NCBI GenBank assembly: GCA_022565875.1
Contig: JAIULY010000007.1
Location: forward strand, 1-39,620
Source: Schleiferiaceae bacterium
GTDB lineage: Bacteria; Bacteroidota; Bacteroidia; Flavobacteriales; Schleiferiaceae
DNA: 39,620 nt
Reading direction: 5' to 3'
A model generated the notes under the pieces. That model searched no databases, was not told where the DNA came from, and was given only the letters and a program-made list of their open reading frames with translations. Positions 7,967-14,572 of the stretch are shown here, in pieces. Numbering within the stretch: position 1 is the first letter of the stretch; every line of letters starts with the position of its first letter. A program made the translations under genes and the position numbers.

Positions 7967-9400
7967 ATGAAACATACGCCGATTAGTGACGCATTGACGA
8001 AAATGCCCGTTGGGACAACGATCACCGTAAAAGGTTGGGTACGAACATTTCGCAGCAATCGATTTATTGCGTTGAACGATGGCTCTACCATTGAGAACAT
8101 CCAAGCGGTAGTCGATTTTGAAAAGTTTGATGAGAAAGTGCTTCGCCAAATTAATACAGGAGCCTGTTTAAAAATTTCCGGTGACCTCGTATCTTCTATA
8201 GGGTCTGGTCAGAAAGTTGAGATACAGGTAGTAACTTTAGATGTGTTGGGTGGCGCTGACCCCGAGAAATATCCATTACAACCCAAGAAGCACAGCTTAG
8301 AATTTTTGCGTGAGCAAGCGCATTTGCGCTTTCGTACTAGCACATTCAGCGCGGTTTTCCGCATCCGTCATGCGGCATCTTTTGCGATTCACAAATACTT
8401 CAACGACAGAGGTTTTTTCAATATTCACTCCCCTATTATTACCGCCTCTGATGCAGAAGGTGCCGGTGAAATGTTTCGGGTAAGCACATTGGATGCCACC
8501 AACCCACCCAAAAATGAGTTGGGCACGGCGGATTTTTCACAAGATTTTTTTGAAAGAGAGACCCACCTTACCGTTTCAGGCCAATTAGAGGCCGAGTTGG
8601 CTGCGTTGGCCTTGTCAAAAGTGTACACCTTTGGGCCGACATTCCGCGCTGAAAACTCGAATACCAGTAGACATTTAGCGGAGTTTTGGATGATTGAACC
8701 CGAAGTGGCCTTCAACGATTTGCATGATAACATGGATCTTGCTGAGGATTTTTTGAAGTACATTGTAAAATACGTATTGCAACATTGCGCTGCTGATTTG
8801 GCTTTTTTAGACAAGCGATTGCAAGACGAAGAAAAGGGCAAGCCCAAGAACGAGCGCACCGAGCAAACCCTGTTAGAAAAACTGCAATTTGTTGCTGAAA
8901 ACAACTTTGTGCGCTTGAGCTATACTGAGGCCATAGAGATTTTGAGAAATTCAAAACCAAACAAGAAGAAAAAATTCAAATACCTCATTGAGGAATGGGG
9001 CGCTGACTTGCAAAGTGAACACGAGCGCTACTTGGTAGAGCAGCACTTTAAGTGTCCTGTTATCTTGTTTGATTATCCCGCAAAAATCAAGGCGTTTTAC
9101 ATGCGCTTGAATGACGACGGAAAAACAGTTCGTGCTATGGATGTGTTGTTTCCCGGAATTGGCGAAATCGTTGGGGGCAGTCAGCGGGAAGAGCGTTTAG
9201 AAGTGCTAAAAGAAAAAATGACACAGTTTGAGATTGATCACGAGCAACTGTATTGGTACCTCGACACCCGTCGTTTTGGGTCGTGTGTGCATTCCGGTTT
9301 TGGTTTGGGCTTTGAGCGCTTGGTGCAATTTGTTACTGGAATGAGCAATATCCGCGATGTTATACCCTTCCCACGCACGCCTGGCAAAGCTGAATTTTAA
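7967..9400 (+). CDS. asnS: Asparaginyl-tRNA synthetase
   Basis: AsnS charges tRNA-Asn with asparagine in the cytoplasm. The 477-residue product has the normal length and order of a class IIb enzyme. An N-terminal OB-fold anticodon-binding domain (about 15-100, [20 protein letters not shown]) is followed by the catalytic domain. That domain shows motif 2 [19 protein letters not shown] (226-244) and motif 3 [15 protein letters not shown] (444-458), then the signature [16 protein letters not shown] at the C-terminus. This C-terminus and the lack of an AspRS insert separate it from aspartyl-tRNA synthetase. rpoN follows after 21 nt on the same strand, an arrangement commonly seen in Bacteroidota, so the two are probably cotranscribed. 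Confidence 0.97.
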   Translation: MKHTPISDALTKMPVGTTITVKGWVRTFRSNRFIALNDGSTIENIQAVVDFEKFDEKVLRQINTGACLKISGDLVSSIGSGQKVEIQVVTLDVLGGADPEKYPLQPKKHSLEFLREQAHLRFRTSTFSAVFRIRHAASFAIHKYFNDRGFFNIHSPIITASDAEGAGEMFRVSTLDATNPPKNELGTADFSQDFFERETHLTVSGQLEAELAALALSKVYTFGPTFRAENSNTSRHLAEFWMIEPEVAFNDLHDNMDLAEDFLKYIVKYVLQHCAADLAFLDKRLQDEEKGKPKNERTEQTLLEKLQFVAENNFVRLSYTEAIEILRNSKPNKKKKFKYLIEEWGADLQSEHERYLVEQHFKCPVILFDYPAKIKAFYMRLNDDGKTVRAMDVLFPGIGEIVGGSQREERLEVLKEKMTQFEIDHEQLYWYLDTRRFGSCVHSGFGLGFERLVQFVTGMSNIRDVIPFPRTPGKAEF

Positions 9401-9421
9401 TTAAAAAAAGACGCGTAACCT

Positions 9422-10858
9422 GTGTTAAAGCAAACCCTACAGCAAAAGCAGCTGCAAAAATTATCGCCTCAGCAAATTCAGTTGATGAAGCTGATACAGT
9501 TGCATACGCAAGAGTTTGAAGATCGCATAAAAGAAGAAATCGAGGAAAACCCCGCACTAGACGAAGGTCGCGAGGCAGATCCAGATAATTTATCGAATGA
9601 GGAGACTTGGGAAGATGAACCGAACAACGACCCGCTAAAGGATCTTGAAGACTTCTTGCCAGAAGACGAAATACCGGATTACCGCACACAGTCTAGCAAC
9701 TACTCATCAGATGATGAAGACCGCAGCATGCCAGTTGGCGAGAGCAAAAGCTTCAGCGATATCGTTCGTGCTCAAGTAGGTATGCTCACGCTGAACGAAC
9801 AAGAGCAACAATTGGCACATTACATCATTGGTTCTTTGGATGACTCCGGATATTTGGAGCGACCACTAGATCGCATTGCCGACGATTTGGCTTTTTCTGT
9901 AGGCGTTTACACAGATGAGGCGGCGCTATTGCGCGTTTTAAAACAGGTACAAGCACTAGACCCTCCAGGCATTGGCGCCCGCGACCTTCGTGAATGTCTG
10001 TTGCTGCAATTGCAAAGAAAATCGCAAACGCCTGTTGTGGCCATTGCTATTAGCATTGTAAAAGATTATTTCGAAGAGTTTTCCAAAAAGCATTACGAAA
10101 AACTGACCCAGCGATTGCAGTGTACGCAAGAAGAGCTCAAGGAAGCGGTGGCAATGATTTCAAAATTGAACCCCAAACCGGGGAATACCATTGCCACAGG
10201 GAAACCCACGGAAACAGTCACCCCAGACTTTATATTGGACAGCAACGACGGCGAACTGGAGCTTTCCCTCAACTCGCGCAATGCCCCCCAACTCCATGTA
10301 AGTCGACAAATGCGGGAGATTTTGGAGACCTACCAAAACGACAAAGACAGCAAGAGCGCCAAAGAGGCTGCGGTGTATGCCAAGCAAAAGATAGACTCAG
10401 CCAAGTGGTTTATCGACGCTATCAAACAACGCCAAGACACCTTGTTACGCACGATGTCTGCCATTGTTGAGTACCAACGCGAATACTTCTTGTCTGGTGA
10501 CGAACGCCAGCTCAAACCCATGATTCTCAAAGACATTGCCGACAAAATAAAGATGGACATTTCCACCATTAGTCGCGTGGCCAGCAACAAATACATTCAA
10601 ACTCCCTACGGAACGTTTCTCATCAAGAAGTTTTTTAGCGAATCCATGAAAAACGAAGAGGGTGAGGATGTTTCCACCATTAAAATCAAGAAAATTTTAG
10701 AGGAGGTTATAGAGGAAGAGAATCCCAAAAAACCGTTAACCGACGAGAAGTTGGCCAAAATTCTCAAAGAAAAAGGGTATCCCATAGCGCGGCGCACGAT
10801 CGCCAAGTATCGCGAACAACTGAATATTCCCATTGCGAGACTTCGAAAAACACTGTGA
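9422..10858 (+). CDS. rpoN: RNA polymerase sigma-54 factor
   Basis: Sigma-54 directs RNA polymerase to -24/-12 promoters that require an AAA+ activator. The 478-residue product has the glutamine-rich activator-interacting region I (KLSPQQIQLMKLIQL, about residues 13-27) and an acidic region II (about 50-110). The core-binding domain follows (about 120-310), then the helix-turn-helix (KDIADKIKMDISTISRVASN) and the RpoN box ARRTIAKYRE at 456-465. The start is GTG at 9422. It gives MLKQTLQQKQLQKLSPQQIQ, which matches the family N-terminus, so no upstream ATG is needed. The stop TGA overlaps the ATG of the next gene (TGATG), which indicates translational coupling. No activator gene is visible in the window. 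Confidence 0.97.
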   Translation: MLKQTLQQKQLQKLSPQQIQLMKLIQLHTQEFEDRIKEEIEENPALDEGREADPDNLSNEETWEDEPNNDPLKDLEDFLPEDEIPDYRTQSSNYSSDDEDRSMPVGESKSFSDIVRAQVGMLTLNEQEQQLAHYIIGSLDDSGYLERPLDRIADDLAFSVGVYTDEAALLRVLKQVQALDPPGIGARDLRECLLLQLQRKSQTPVVAIAISIVKDYFEEFSKKHYEKLTQRLQCTQEELKEAVAMISKLNPKPGNTIATGKPTETVTPDFILDSNDGELELSLNSRNAPQLHVSRQMREILETYQNDKDSKSAKEAAVYAKQKIDSAKWFIDAIKQRQDTLLRTMSAIVEYQREYFLSGDERQLKPMILKDIADKIKMDISTISRVASNKYIQTPYGTFLIKKFFSESMKNEEGEDVSTIKIKKILEEVIEEENPKKPLTDEKLAKILKEKGYPIARRTIAKYREQLNIPIARLRKTL

Positions 10859-11457
10859 TGGCGCGTTGGTTAGCATTGTCCCTTTCGTTTTTGTTTCACC
10901 CGGCTATCATGCCGGTGGTGGGTTCAGCGGCGGTATTGTTTTTTTCGCCTTACCACATACCCGCTGAGTTATTTTTTTACACGCTCTTTTTTGTCTTTGG
11001 CGGAACGTATCTTTTCCCAGGCATTGTCACTTTTATTTTTTACAAGTTTGGTTTGGTGAGTAGTATGCAGCTGCACCTACGAGAAGACCGACGTTGGCCG
11101 TATCTCGCAGGTTTGTTGTTTTATTATTTTACCGCCACATCACTCAAGCAGTTTCCGCTTCCTGTAGAAATACACAAAATAGTGCTCGGGGTAGCTTGGG
11201 TCATTGTTATGGCCATTTTGCTGTTGCGATGGACAAAAGTGAGTATGCATTTAGCGGGCATGGGCGCAATGGTGGCGCTACTCATTTACCTTTCGCTGAC
11301 GTATGAAATTCACATGCTCGAAATTATTGCACTAGCTATCTTAGCCGCGGGCTTGGTGGGCAGTGCTCGACTTGCGTTGAACGCCCACACACATTTGGAG
11401 CTGCTGCTAGGCTTTGTATTTGGATTTGGCTGTGTTTCTGTGACGCTTTTGGTATAG
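10858..11457 (+). CDS. PAP2-like integral membrane protein
   Basis: The product is about 199 residues with five or six hydrophobic segments. It begins MARWLALSLSFLFHPAIMPV and contains RWTKVSMHLAGMGAMVAL and SARLALNAHTHLELLLGFVFG. The last segment resembles the third PAP2 phosphatase motif (SRxxxxxHxxxDxxxG), with Glu for Asp. Similar proteins in Flavobacteria are annotated as PA-phosphatase-like and may act on lipid phosphates in the inner membrane. That activity is inferred. ATG at 10858 is preferred over GTG at 10855 because it makes the TGATG overlap with the rpoN stop. The close coupling to rpoN suggests shared expression rather than shared function. Confidence 0.7.
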   Translation: MARWLALSLSFLFHPAIMPVVGSAAVLFFSPYHIPAELFFYTLFFVFGGTYLFPGIVTFIFYKFGLVSSMQLHLREDRRWPYLAGLLFYYFTATSLKQFPLPVEIHKIVLGVAWVIVMAILLLRWTKVSMHLAGMGAMVALLIYLSLTYEIHMLEIIALAILAAGLVGSARLALNAHTHLELLLGFVFGFGCVSVTLLV

Positions 11458-11471
11458 GTAACACAAGATTG

Positions 11472-12236
11472 TTACAGTTGACGAATCAGGCGCAAAAGAT
11501 CATCTTTTTTGCGATTGGCAACTGGAATTTGGGTGCCGTCCTCCATTACTACCAACCCTCCGTCAGCTTGCAAGTATTTTTTGATGTATTCGGTATTTAC
11601 CAAATGAGATTTGTGAATGCGTTCAAAGCCGTTATCACTTAAAATGGCATCAAAATCTTTTAATGTTTTAGAAGCCAAAAGTTTACTACCGTCTCTAAGA
11701 AAGAAATAGGTGTAATTGCTAGAGGATTCTAGGCGGATAATTTCAGCTATACGCATTACAGTAACTCCTTCAGAGGTGGCAACAGCTATCTTTTTTGGTC
11801 CTTCTTGGGCTGATTGTTTAAACGTTTCAAGGAGAACTTGAAGATTCTTTTCAATGCCAGGTTGGGCTTTATTTTTCTCTTTCAGTTTGTTGATGGCGCC
11901 TTCGAGTTCTTCCACATCAATGGGTTTGAGCAGGTAGTCAAGCGCCGAAAACTTGATAGCGCGCAGCGCGTATTCGTCGTGGGCGGTGGTAAAAATGACT
12001 TCAATTTTCTCTAGGGTTTTTTGAGGGAGCTTTTCCAATACGTCAAAACCACTTTCGCCGGCGAGTTGGATATCAAGAAAAACGACATCGGGTTGGTGTT
12101 TGGCAATGGCAGAGAGCGCGGCCTTTACCGTAGCAGCGTGCCAAATTGTGGCTACTTCGGGACAGTACATCTCCAATTTCCCTTTGAGGCTAGCTCTGCT
12201 GTTCTCCTCGTCATCAAGTATTAAAGCCGTAAACAT
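11472..12236 (-). CDS. LytTR-family response regulator (orphan)
   Basis: The 254-residue product is a two-domain DNA-binding response regulator. The receiver domain (about 1-120) has the acidic pocket LDDEE (D8, D9), the phosphoacceptor D55 (VVFLDIQLAG), the T83/T84 switch (IFTTAHDEYA) and K104-P105 (LLKPID). The LytTR DNA-binding domain (about 150-254) shows EIIRLESSSNYTYFFL and FERIHKSHLVNTEYI. In Bacteroidota such regulators normally sit beside a LytS-type kinase, but no kinase is adjacent here: the upstream side holds only repeats. It is therefore an orphan in this window. The kinase at 17898-21002 has its own partner. The gene is convergent with the PAP2-like gene, 14 nt apart. Confidence 0.93.
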   Translation of the reverse strand: MFTALILDDEENSRASLKGKLEMYCPEVATIWHAATVKAALSAIAKHQPDVVFLDIQLAGESGFDVLEKLPQKTLEKIEVIFTTAHDEYALRAIKFSALDYLLKPIDVEELEGAINKLKEKNKAQPGIEKNLQVLLETFKQSAQEGPKKIAVATSEGVTVMRIAEIIRLESSSNYTYFFLRDGSKLLASKTLKDFDAILSDNGFERIHKSHLVNTEYIKKYLQADGGLVVMEDGTQIPVANRKKDDLLRLIRQL

Positions 12237-12435
12237 ATCGCAATCAAGATTTCCGTTAACAATGGTATCGATTCTATAACGGTGCTAAAAATAAGTCATT
12301 CCAATCAATCTCTTGTGTAGAATGATTCAGCGGCAGGATAGGATTAGTTTAGGAGGGTTTGTTTTGGATTTAGAGGGCTATAATGCCTGCGTTTGGTAAT
12401 TCATTTTGCGCGCCTTTCTCGGGAAACGATGCGTT

Positions 12436-12580
12436 ATTCACTCCGCGCGCCTTTTCGGTTGAATGGTGTTGCATTACGGATTCCGTAGGGGCGGGGCTTG
12501 TCCCCGCCCGCCTCGGGAAACGAATTGTTATTCATTCCACGCATATTTCCGCACGGTTTGGGAGTTTGGGAGTTAGGGAG
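12436..12580. repeat. Hairpin repeat copy A
   Basis: This is the first of five related units. The core is an 8-bp GC stem at 12489-12496 and 12502-12509 around the loop CTTGT. It is preceded by GGTTGAATGGTGTT and TTACGGATTCCGTA and followed by CTCGGGAAACGA, TTCATTCCACGCATATTTC and a GGGAGTT-rich tail. Its core variant (CCCGCCTCGGG) is shared with copies B and E. Confidence 0.75.
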
Positions 12581-12842
12581 TTAGGCGCGGCGTTCCAGTG
12601 ACGGCGATTTGGATATTCATTCCACGCGCCTTTCCGGTTGAATGGTGTTTCATTACGAATTCCGTAGGGGCGGGGCTTGTCCCCGCCCGCCTCGGGAAAC
12701 GAGTTGTAATTCATTCCACGCATATTTCTAAGGATAAATCGACTCAACGAATCGACAAATCGACAAAAGTTCCCCGTTTCACCCAGTGATCCCCGTGTCC
12801 GCCGTGGTGAACCATTTGGCATAAACCCTTTGCGGAAACGCC
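12581..12842. repeat. Hairpin repeat copy B (long unit)
   Basis: The stem lies at 12668-12675 and 12681-12688. The whole unit, from TTAGGCGCGGCGTTCC to TTGCGGAAACGCC, recurs at 14115-14376 with the same 262-nt length and only scattered substitutions. It is a direct long repeat flanking the kinase gene and copies C and D. Confidence 0.8.
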
Positions 12843-12903
12843 TTGAACAAAAATATATTTGCATCCCACTTAACAAACACAATAAGTTGAATCAAACCAT
12901 CCT

Positions 12904-13520
12904 TTAAAGCCAAAAGTCTCGCGTTAGGTAAAAAACGGTATCAATGAAATACAAAACACCATTTCGTGTAAGAACATTTTCATCGTGTAGGTCCTCTAAA
13001 ATAATCCCTAACTCACGATGGATATAATCATTATTGCGGTTGTTTTCAAACCCATTTGACGTCAAAAAAGCTGTAACATCATTTAAGTTTGTATTTGTGG
13101 TAATGGTTACAAAGGCTTGTTCAACAACGGCATATAAAACACCGTCTTGTTTTGTAAAACCCAGAAGTCTGTACGCTGTATCCTCAAAAAAGAAATTGTG
13201 TAACAGCAAATTGTGAAAGTAATCTTGCCATGAGTTATAATAAATCGAGTCATTTAGTTTCACAACAAGCGAGGAGTCTTTCAAATACACTTTTTGTTCC
13301 GCTCCTTCACTAACATATTGTGATAAATCTATTTCATACAACCATAGTCCTGAATTGGAAATAAAAGTCTCTAAACTCTTTGCTTCTTCTTTTTTGAAGT
13401 GCTTTGCGTTCGGATTAGCTTGGCTTGTTGTCGGGCAGTTTCTAAGGTAACTGGCAGCTGATTGGATAATTGTTCCATGCCTAACTTGGCTCTTTCCCGA
13501 AATGATTTGGCGGAGTTCAT
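12904..13520 (-). CDS. Polyvalent-type protein kinase-like protein, coding sequence split by a -1 frame change
   Basis: The C-terminal part resembles the kinase-like domain found in polyvalent proteins and common as a stand-alone gene in Bacteroidota. Visible motifs are YVSEGAEQKVYLKD (nucleotide-binding strand region), AYRLLGF, VLYAVVEQAF, LEDLHDENVL (catalytic-loop-like, His-Asp-x-Asn) and YFIDTVFYL (metal-binding Asp equivalent). The best N-terminus lies in another frame: ATG at 13518-13520 gives MNSAKSFRERAKLGMEQLSN and stays open to TAG at 13371-13373 (49 codons). The kinase frame upstream of about 13395 looks non-coding. It also begins with an ATG inside a promoter -7 box. Joining the two frames by a -1 shift at A-AAA-AAG (13389-13395) gives about 205 residues. 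It is either a programmed frameshift or a one-base deletion, so the gene may be a pseudogene. Substrate unknown. Confidence 0.65.
13389..13395 (-). other. A-AAA-AAG slippery heptamer at the frame junction
   Basis: On the minus strand the zero frame reads TCA AAA AAG AAG AAG, and the kinase frame reads AAA AAA GAA GAA. Slipping back one base on A-AAA-AAG moves exactly from the first to the second. The same change would result if an ancestral A7 run had lost one A. Confidence 0.55.
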
Positions 13521-13542
13521 ATTTTAGTGCATTTATCATGTG

Positions 13543-13573
13543 CAAAAGTACCATTCTTGTTCACGTAAAACAA
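13543..13573 (-). promoter_or_regulatory. Bacteroidota-type promoter of the kinase-like gene
   Basis: On the minus strand TTG (13573-13571) is followed after 20 nt by TACTTTTG (13550-13543), matching the TTG / TAnnTTTG consensus. Transcription should begin near 13537. This puts the ATG at 13554 inside the promoter and supports the ATG at 13520 as the true start. Confidence 0.65.
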
Positions 13574-13631
13574 GATGGTATTGGTTAGTGGGTTAGGGTG
13601 ATTTATTGGGCTATACTGCGTGATTCTGCGA

Positions 13632-13814
13632 ACGCGGTTTGGGAGTTAGGCACGGCGTTATTCATTTTGCGGGTCCTTTTGGTAGGATTGTGTTTCATTA
13701 CGGATTCGTAGGGGCGGGGCTTGTCCCCGCCAGTCTCGGGAAACGAATTGTTATTCATTCCACGCATATTTCCGCACGGTTTGGGGGTTTGGAAGTTAGG
13801 GAGTTAGGCACGGC
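13632..13814. repeat. Hairpin repeat copy C
   Basis: The core stem is 13713-13719 and 13725-13731 with loop CTTGT. It carries the variant CCGCCAGTCTCGGG shared with copy D, preceded by TGTTTCATTACGGATTCGTA. The tail includes ATTTCCGCACGG, as in copies A and D. Confidence 0.75.
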
Positions 13815-13995
13815 GTATGCATGAACGACGTTGAGATATTCATTCTACGGGCCGTTTTGGTAGGATCGTGTTTCATTACGAATTCCGTAGGGGCGGGGCT
13901 TGTCCCCGCCAGTCTCGGGAAACGAATTGTTATTCATTCCACGCATATTTCCGCACGGTTTGGGAGTTTGGGAGTTAGGGAGTTAGGCGCGGCGT
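13815..13995. repeat. Hairpin repeat copy D
   Basis: The core stem is 13892-13898 and 13904-13910. It is nearly identical to copy C in tandem, including the CCAGTCTCGGG variant and the GGGAGTT-rich tail ending GGCGCGGCGTT. Confidence 0.75.
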
Positions 13996-14041
13996 TTTCG
14001 GGACCGCCTTGAGATATTCATTCTTCGATTATTTCCGAAGT

Positions 14042-14098
14042 GGTTTAAAGTTGAAAGTTTAAGGTTTAACTTAAACTTTAAACCTTAAACCTTAAACT
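14042..14098. repeat. AT-rich imperfect palindrome of GTTTAAGG-type units
   Basis: Units such as GTTTAAGGTTTAA on the left are complemented by TTAAACCTTAAAC on the right, making a long fold-back between copies D and E. There is no coding signal. Confidence 0.6.
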
Positions 14099-14114
14099 GG
14101 ATGGGTTTGGGGGG

Positions 14115-14376
14115 TTAGGCGCGGCGTTCCAGTGACGGCGATTTGGATATTCATTCCACGCGCCTTTCCGGTTGAATGGTGTTTCATTACGGATTCCGTA
14201 GGGGCGGGGCTTGTCCCCGCCCGCCTCGGGAAACGAGTTGTAATTCATTCCACGCATATTTCTAAGGATAAATCGACTCAACGAATAGACGAATCGACAA
14301 AAGTTCCCCGTGCCACCCAGTGTTCCCCGTGAACGCCGTGGTGAACCATTTGGCATAAACCCCTTGCGGAAACGCC
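14115..14376. repeat. Hairpin repeat copy E (long unit)
   Basis: The stem lies at 14202-14209 and 14215-14222. It is colinear with copy B (12581-12842) over 262 nt with few differences, so B and E are a recent duplication or are kept alike by gene conversion. Confidence 0.8.
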
Positions 14377-14511
14377 GCTTCCCTATCCCCCCTCTAAACC
14401 AAGGACGGCGCCAGGCGACCTGTCTAAACCCAAACAGGCGACCTAGCCTGCTGCTCTAAACCCAAGCGCGTCAGCGCCTCTAAACCAATTGGGAAACGCC
14501 GCATTCACCAC
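14377..14511. repeat. Cluster of TCTAAACC motifs
   Basis: TCTAAACC or TCTAAACCC begins at 14393, 14423, 14455 and 14479, separated by GC-rich spacers containing GGCGAC(C) and GCGTCAGCGCC. Spacing is 24-32 nt and the spacers differ. It is not a CRISPR array: the repeats are too short and the spacing too irregular. Confidence 0.5.
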
Positions 14512-14550
14512 AAAAAAAGCCAGCGGAAACACAAATGCAACCCGCTGGCT
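14512..14550 (-). terminator. Intrinsic terminator of lon
   Basis: On the minus strand AGCCAGCGG (14550-14542) pairs with CCGCTGGCT (14526-14518) across a 15-nt loop and is followed by a run of seven T. It lies about 22 nt after the lon stop codon. Confidence 0.85.
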
Positions 14551-14572
14551 CTTTAGATGTTAAAGCAAAATG

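Noticed and set aside
7814-8149. Minus-strand open frame overlapping the asnS start
   Set aside because: It is a shadow of asnS with no coding features of its own.
12436-14376. Small plus-strand open frames encoding VGAGLVPA-type peptides in the hairpin repeats
   Set aside because: The peptide is just the translation of the GC-rich stem-loop, a common artefact of this repeat type.
14377-14511. Possible CRISPR array of TCTAAACC repeats
   Set aside because: The repeat is only 8 nt, spacing is irregular and no cas gene is present.
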